Of a stretch of 64,000 nt of DNA, positions 60,317-64,000 are shown piece by piece (position 1 is the stretch's first letter; each line of letters starts with the position of its first letter). Position numbers and translations under genes: made by a program. This stretch comes from RGEC01 sp964475595. GTDB lineage: Bacteria > Bacteroidota > Bacteroidia > NS11-12g > UBA955. Location of the stretch: the NCBI GenBank assembly GCA_964475595.1, contig CAYYXG010000008.1, forward strand, positions 1 through 64,000. Reading direction: 5' to 3'. Under the pieces are notes generated by a model, which saw only the letters and a program-made list of their open reading frames with translations, did no database searches and had not been told where the DNA came from.

Positions 60317-61438
60317 TTAATGTTTTCGACCTTTCCAGTCGTATCTTCCCGTAAGACTCCGAACACCGGCAAAAACAATCATAAACACCTGAACAACAGA
60401 ATAGGCGGCTTTTTGCCATAATGTGGTTTTATAATAAAATTGAGGCAAAATCCTTCCCATTAAAATCATGTCGGCCAGCCCTTTCCCGACCACCATGATG
60501 CAGGCCACACGCCATCCCAGCAGCGGTATCAGCGCCACAGACAATAGGTAGCATACTGCAAAGAGTAAAGAAAAAAACTGCCAGAGTTTACCTGAAAAGT
60601 TTTTTTGAAATCGTACTTTCGACGCCCAGCGGATGCGCTGATTGAGCAACCCTGACCAGCTTGTTTCAGCTTGGGTTTCAATGATGTTTTTATCGGTTCC
60701 TAAAAATATACACTCATCAGGATTTTGTTTTGAGGCATATTCGAGTAAAAAAATATCATCACCGCCCGGAATCTGCCAATCATTTCTTACTGCCTGCGCC
60801 TTATTAAATAAGGTTTTTTTAACACAGAGGTTTGCACCATTGGCCATTAGGGGTTTATGTCTGTTAAATGCATGAGCGGTAAGGGCCATCAGCACTGCAC
60901 TTTCCATACACTGATATTGATGTAAAAAAGAATGGTCACCTTTATACGACACCGGGCCTGCAATGAATGTATCTTCATTATTTGTTACATGTTTGCTCAG
61001 TGTGTTTAATATATACGGCGGGAGGGTGCAATCTGCATCGGTAAAAAATAGCGTTTCAAATGTGGAATGATTAACGGCATTTTTGAGCGCAGCTTTTTTA
61101 CCTGTTTCGTGGGTGTTTTCGCATAATATTACCCGGAAAGGAGCCGTTTTTTGAATGTTTAAAATCCAATTTTTCCCCTCATCATCGCTATGATCGTTGC
61201 ATACCACCCATTCAAACAGGTTTTTGGGATAGTTTACATCGCAAAGAGATTGGTATAAATGGGGTAAGTGTAATTGTTCATTTCTAAATGCTGTGACGAT
61301 GGAAAATCCGGTTATGGGTTGTTTTTCTTCGCTTTTAATATGGGTAGTTTTAAAAGAATATATTGGAATGCCAAGGCTTAAAAACCCCGTCAATATCATG
61401 ATTGCGGCACAAACTTCAGGTATGTTTAAGATTTCCAT
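60317..61438 (-). CDS. membrane-bound family 2 glycosyltransferase
   Basis: A 373-residue processive-type GT2. An N-terminal helix (about 8-30) precedes the GT-A core: SIVTAFRNE (about 45), the DHSDDEGKN turn (about 81-90), the DADCTLP metal-binding motif (about 135-141), IPGGDDIFLLEY (about 225-236), and QRIRWASK (about 267, the QxxRW product-binding motif). Three C-terminal helices follow. It probably adds or polymerises a sugar on a lipid or surface glycan. It overlaps the upstream UPF0104 gene by 13 bases and shares an operon with an RfaE2-type adenylyltransferase. Confidence 0.88.
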   Translation of the reverse strand: MEILNIPEVCAAIMILTGFLSLGIPIYSFKTTHIKSEEKQPITGFSIVTAFRNEQLHLPHLYQSLCDVNYPKNLFEWVVCNDHSDDEGKNWILNIQKTAPFRVILCENTHETGKKAALKNAVNHSTFETLFFTDADCTLPPYILNTLSKHVTNNEDTFIAGPVSYKGDHSFLHQYQCMESAVLMALTAHAFNRHKPLMANGANLCVKKTLFNKAQAVRNDWQIPGGDDIFLLEYASKQNPDECIFLGTDKNIIETQAETSWSGLLNQRIRWASKVRFQKNFSGKLWQFFSLLFAVCYLLSVALIPLLGWRVACIMVVGKGLADMILMGRILPQFYYKTTLWQKAAYSVVQVFMIVFAGVRSLTGRYDWKGRKH

Positions 61439-62340
61439 TTATGCAGAATAAAAATAATGAGTCCGATGAATGCAGGCAGTAAAACATTGTAAAAATAATT
61501 GATAATCGCAATACCCATTAGCAAGGGTTTTAGTTCATCGGAGATTGAAAAAACCATTATAGGCAAACTCAGCCGCATGGCAGCATCGGTGTAAATCATC
61601 CCGGGTGTGAATGTTTGGATGAAAAAAATACACGCCACGCCTTTCAAAGCGGTGCCAAAATCTGAAAGCTGAAATTGTACAATAAAAAATGTATAAAATC
61701 CACCAAACACCGCATATCGCAAAATAGAGAGGGCGAATGTCCCCGTAATTTGTTTTGCCGAAAAATGCTTGAACCCCATCAGCCATTTTTCAATCCACGC
61801 AGGTTTTCCTGTGCGTATTTTTAGCATGAACCATGCTATTCCCAAAATAAGAAACAGGGTTAAAACGTACATGATGCTGTTTTGTCCGTATTGCTCAGCT
61901 TTGGGACCCAGCAGGGCATACGCCGCAGGAATGCCGGCAATCAGGGTAACCAGGGTTTGACAAGCGGCACCAAAATAGTTATTCAACAAGGCAGCAGGGC
62001 GGTTTTCTTCTTTCAGGTACATCACCCTACCCAGAAATTCACCTACCCGAAACGGTAAAACATTATTTGCAGCGGCACCGGCAAGCAAACCTTTTATGGC
62101 ACTGCCAAAGCGTATTCTTTCAATGTTGGAAACAAGCAATTGCCATTTGATGCTTTCTAACCACCAGTTGATGCTGGCTGATAGCAATGCAGCCAAATGC
62201 CAGTACCAGGGGATTTTACACAATACATTCCAAACCTTTTCCGGTTGTGGCAGGCCTCCTCGAAAAAGACTTAATACCCAAAGCAGGCATGCAATAATCA
62301 GAAAACCTTTAAGCACCGACCACCAGCGTCGGTTTCTCAT
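61426..62340 (-). CDS. UPF0104/LPG-synthase-like integral membrane protein, copy 2
   Basis: A 304-residue multi-pass membrane protein with about seven or eight helices. It has the lysylphosphatidylglycerol-synthase membrane-domain pattern (WWLESIKWQLLV, IKGLLAGAAANNVLPFRVGEFLGRV, followed by ICxxTLV-like and the C-terminal NYFYNVLLPAFIGLIIF). The N-terminal RNRRWW is a cytoplasmic basic start. It lacks the C-terminal aminoacyl-transferase domain of MprF, so it is a flippase-like part alone. The start ATG overlaps the stop of the adenylyltransferase gene (ATGA at 62337-62340). Second UPF0104 gene in this operon. Confidence 0.82.
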   Translation of the reverse strand: MRNRRWWSVLKGFLIIACLLWVLSLFRGGLPQPEKVWNVLCKIPWYWHLAALLSASINWWLESIKWQLLVSNIERIRFGSAIKGLLAGAAANNVLPFRVGEFLGRVMYLKEENRPAALLNNYFGAACQTLVTLIAGIPAAYALLGPKAEQYGQNSIMYVLTLFLILGIAWFMLKIRTGKPAWIEKWLMGFKHFSAKQITGTFALSILRYAVFGGFYTFFIVQFQLSDFGTALKGVACIFFIQTFTPGMIYTDAAMRLSLPIMVFSISDELKPLLMGIAIINYFYNVLLPAFIGLIIFILHKWKS

Positions 62341-62831
62341 ATGTTCCTATTGGCGTCCAGGATTTTCTTCTCAATGCTGCTTGTGCTGTATCCGGGCAGA
62401 AAATCGAGGGTTTTAACTTCGCCACCCCAGGATAGCACTTCCGCGGCACCAACAATGTCTTCTATCTTGTAGTCTGCACCTTTCACCAGCACATCGGGTT
62501 TTACTGCCTGAATGAGCTGAAGCGGGGTGTCCTCATCAAAAACCACAACAGCACCTACACATCCCAATGCGGCCATTACCACAGTGCGTGAAAATTCATT
62601 TTGCAGCGGCCGTGCAGGACTTTTCTCAAGGCGTTTTATGCTATCGTCGCTGTTGATGCCAACCACGAGAAAATCACCTAATGCTGCGGCTTCCTGTAGG
62701 TAAGTTACATGGCCGGCATGCAGTATGTCGAAGCAGCCATTGGTGAAAACGATGCGCTTTCCTTCTTGCTTGATTTTTGAGGCATGGTTCATAGCCTCCT
62801 CACGTTTCCAGATTTTATCTGCTGTATTCAT
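62337..62831 (-). CDS. rfaE2: RfaE2-type adenylyltransferase (ADP-heptose synthase second domain)
   Basis: A 164-residue nucleotidyltransferase. NGCFDILHAGHVTYL (31-45) is the cytidylyl/adenylyl-transferase HxGH motif (H38, H41), GINSDDSIKRLEKSPARPLQNEFSR holds the ATP/substrate loop, KGADYKIEDIVGAAEVLSWGGEV is typical of RfaE2, and GYSTSSIEKKIL is the closing ISSTxxR-like motif with lysine in the last position. RfaE2 makes ADP-D-glycero-D-manno-heptose for lipopolysaccharide core. The kinase half (RfaE1) is not in the window. It is joined by ATGA overlaps to a UPF0104 gene on each side. Confidence 0.9.
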   Translation of the reverse strand: MNTADKIWKREEAMNHASKIKQEGKRIVFTNGCFDILHAGHVTYLQEAAALGDFLVVGINSDDSIKRLEKSPARPLQNEFSRTVVMAALGCVGAVVVFDEDTPLQLIQAVKPDVLVKGADYKIEDIVGAAEVLSWGGEVKTLDFLPGYSTSSIEKKILDANRNI

Positions 62832-63814
62832 GCATTTTTTAATTTTCGCATTTCTACCATCATCAGCAAATAACAGATGCCACCTACAAAAATGCTGAAC
62901 AGATTTTGATAGGCCAGGTTAAAAATGCCAAATGTCTCGGCATCCTTTGTATTGAGTGCGTATACGGCCTGCAATCCAAAAGAAATGGCCCCCCATACAC
63001 CCGCACCAGCCGGCAGTGGTATGGCAATTCCGACCGCGCTAAAAATTAGCAGACTAATGGCACTGCCAAATTCCATGTGGGCGGTCACGGATAAGCTTTG
63101 CAGCAAAAAATAACCACTGACCATATAGCAAGCCCAGATGCCCGCTGAATATAAAAAAAACAGCCAGGGATGTTGCAAGGAAAAAATGGTTTTCACCCCT
63201 TTTGAAAAGCCGGATAGGAGGGTGGCAATTTTTCCGGGGGGGCGCTCTGTTGTGGCTTTTTTCCTAAACTTAAGGAACAACAGCACCATTAATGCTAAAG
63301 CTAACAATAGCAGGATGTTTTTAAGTGTCAGAAATACACTAACCGGTTTTAGGATGTAGCGGTCAAAAAAACCATAAATATACTCAAATTCCACCATTAA
63401 TCCGGTAATACAAACCAGCAGCAGCATCAACATATCGACGAGCCGCTCGGTTACTACGGTTCCAATGAGCAAGTCTACCGGGGCTTTTTCTGTTTTGGCA
63501 GTCATGGCACAACGAACCACTTCTCCGCCTCGGCTGGTGGCTACGTTAATGAGGTAACCACTCATAACAGCATAAAATGATCGTTTTGTATTCAAGGGAA
63601 ATCCCGCTGGTTTGGTCAGCATATTCCACCGGTAACCCCTAAGCCAGTGGCCAAAAATCATTACCACCACTGAAGCGGCCACCCATTTCAAATCGGCCGA
63701 TAATACAGCCATCCAGGTGGCAGACCAATCGGTTTTCAACCCTATCCAAAGAAATATAAGGGCCGTGAGAACAATCAGCAGTGCATTCGTTATGGTTTTT
63801 CTGTTAACCGTCAA
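62828..63814 (-). CDS. UPF0104/LPG-synthase-like integral membrane protein, copy 1
   Basis: A 328-residue membrane protein with about eight helices, starting at TTG 63814, which overlaps the panD stop (TTGA). It has the same family pattern as the second copy: FGHWLRGYRWNMLTKPAGF, SGYLINVATSRGGEVVRCAMT, TERLVDMLMLLLV, and the C-terminal GIAIPLPAGAGVWGAISFGLQAVYAL. It is a flippase-like lipid-handling protein with no aminoacyl-transferase part. The two copies differ markedly, so they are probably not redundant. Its stop overlaps rfaE2 by four bases. Confidence 0.82.
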   Translation of the reverse strand: MTVNRKTITNALLIVLTALIFLWIGLKTDWSATWMAVLSADLKWVAASVVVMIFGHWLRGYRWNMLTKPAGFPLNTKRSFYAVMSGYLINVATSRGGEVVRCAMTAKTEKAPVDLLIGTVVTERLVDMLMLLLVCITGLMVEFEYIYGFFDRYILKPVSVFLTLKNILLLLALALMVLLFLKFRKKATTERPPGKIATLLSGFSKGVKTIFSLQHPWLFFLYSAGIWACYMVSGYFLLQSLSVTAHMEFGSAISLLIFSAVGIAIPLPAGAGVWGAISFGLQAVYALNTKDAETFGIFNLAYQNLFSIFVGGICYLLMMVEMRKLKNA

Positions 63815-64000
63815 ACCAGTTGATTGTTTCTGTCCGGGAAAATATTTTTTGGCTGATGTATCAGGGCCTCTTCACGGGTCATCAAGGCGAAAGTCATGAT
63901 GATGAGTTCATCACCCAACTGCCCTTTGCGGGCGGCAGCCCCGTTAAGCCCAATGATGCCGCTGCCTCTTTCACCGGCAATAATGTAAGTTTCAAAACGT
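63811..64000 (-). CDS. panD: aspartate 1-decarboxylase, 3' part (cut by window edge)
   Basis: The last 62 residues of PanD are visible: RFETYIIAGERGSGIIGLNG, then AAARKGQLGDELIIMTFALM, then TREEALIHQPKNIFPDRNNQLV. This is the C-terminal half of the alpha chain of the pyruvoyl enzyme that makes beta-alanine for pantothenate; the self-cleavage site Gly-Ser lies beyond the edge. The first base at the window end is part of a split codon. The TGA overlaps the start of the first UPF0104 gene, a coupling often seen for panD in this phylum. Confidence 0.93.
   Translation of the reverse strand, partial: RFETYIIAGERGSGIIGLNGAAARKGQLGDELIIMTFALMTREEALIHQPKNIFPDRNNQLV

Noticed and set aside
1..64000. 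CRISPR array, prophage, transposase or integrase
   Set aside because: No regularly spaced short repeats, phage-like gene runs or transposase motifs were found. The single tRNA gene has no adjacent integrase or direct repeat suggesting an attachment site.

Overview
The window is chromosomal DNA of a member of the Bacteroidota, sampled from a slow-changing core genome with secreted-protein genes set into it. The case rests on four things. Several large secreted proteins end in type IX secretion (T9SS) sorting domains of both types (type A in three of them, gliding-motility type B in one). Promoter-like pairs have the Bacteroidota form TTG/TTTG, about 20 bases, TAnnTTTG. There are almost no Shine-Dalgarno sites. 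Lineage-typical genes are present (ribosomal protein bTHX, DUF4468-like and DUF4836-like proteins, a Bacteroidota-type archaemetzincin). I cannot name the genus from sequence alone. I saw no phage, insertion sequence, CRISPR array, rRNA or integrase.

Layout. 0.1-0.2 kb: tRNA-Arg(CCG). 0.2-7 kb: a minus-strand block with two hypothetical proteins and a six-gene run (OppC-like permease, anchored periplasmic protein, odd ABC ATPase, FtsX-like permease, WcaF-like acetyltransferase, family 2 glycosyltransferase). 7-10.2 kb: a large Asp-box/sortilin-like secreted beta-propeller protein, with a perfect small palindrome after it. 10.3-19.3 kb: metallophosphoesterase, RecX, ACMSD-type amidohydrolase with a coupled 63-residue membrane protein, APC permease, lipoproteins, a beta-lactamase-fold serine hydrolase, and a tandem pair of paralogous lipoproteins. 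19.4-38.4 kb: four very large PKD/Ig-like T9SS cargo proteins interleaved with ffh, pdxH, bTHX and fabI. Two adjacent cargo genes share a 1,668-base 3' half that I read as identical base for base.

38.4-57.7 kb is housekeeping. It holds a GT39 glycosyltransferase, TrhO, the rplM-rpsI-rpsB-tsf translation operon followed by pyrH, an archaemetzincin lipoprotein, rpsT, a ferredoxin, a histidine phosphatase, a thioesterase/isochorismate synthase pair that looks like part of menaquinone synthesis, thiolase, tsaB-pabA, dxs, an AT-hook chromatin-like protein and prmC. 57.7-64 kb (minus strand): panD (cut by the window end), two UPF0104/LPG-synthase-like membrane proteins around an RfaE2-type adenylyltransferase, a membrane GT2, and a lamin-tail secreted protein. 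All but the last are joined by short start/stop overlaps.

The most notable points are the recently homogenised 3' halves of the paired PKD adhesin-like genes, the AT-hook plus winged-helix protein, the ABC ATPase without its H-loop histidine, the UPF0104/adenylyltransferase membrane-envelope operon, and the small bTHX gene whose stop codon lies inside a shared terminator. Nothing here is clearly a wholly new system; the paired PKD genes are the best candidate for unusual biology.
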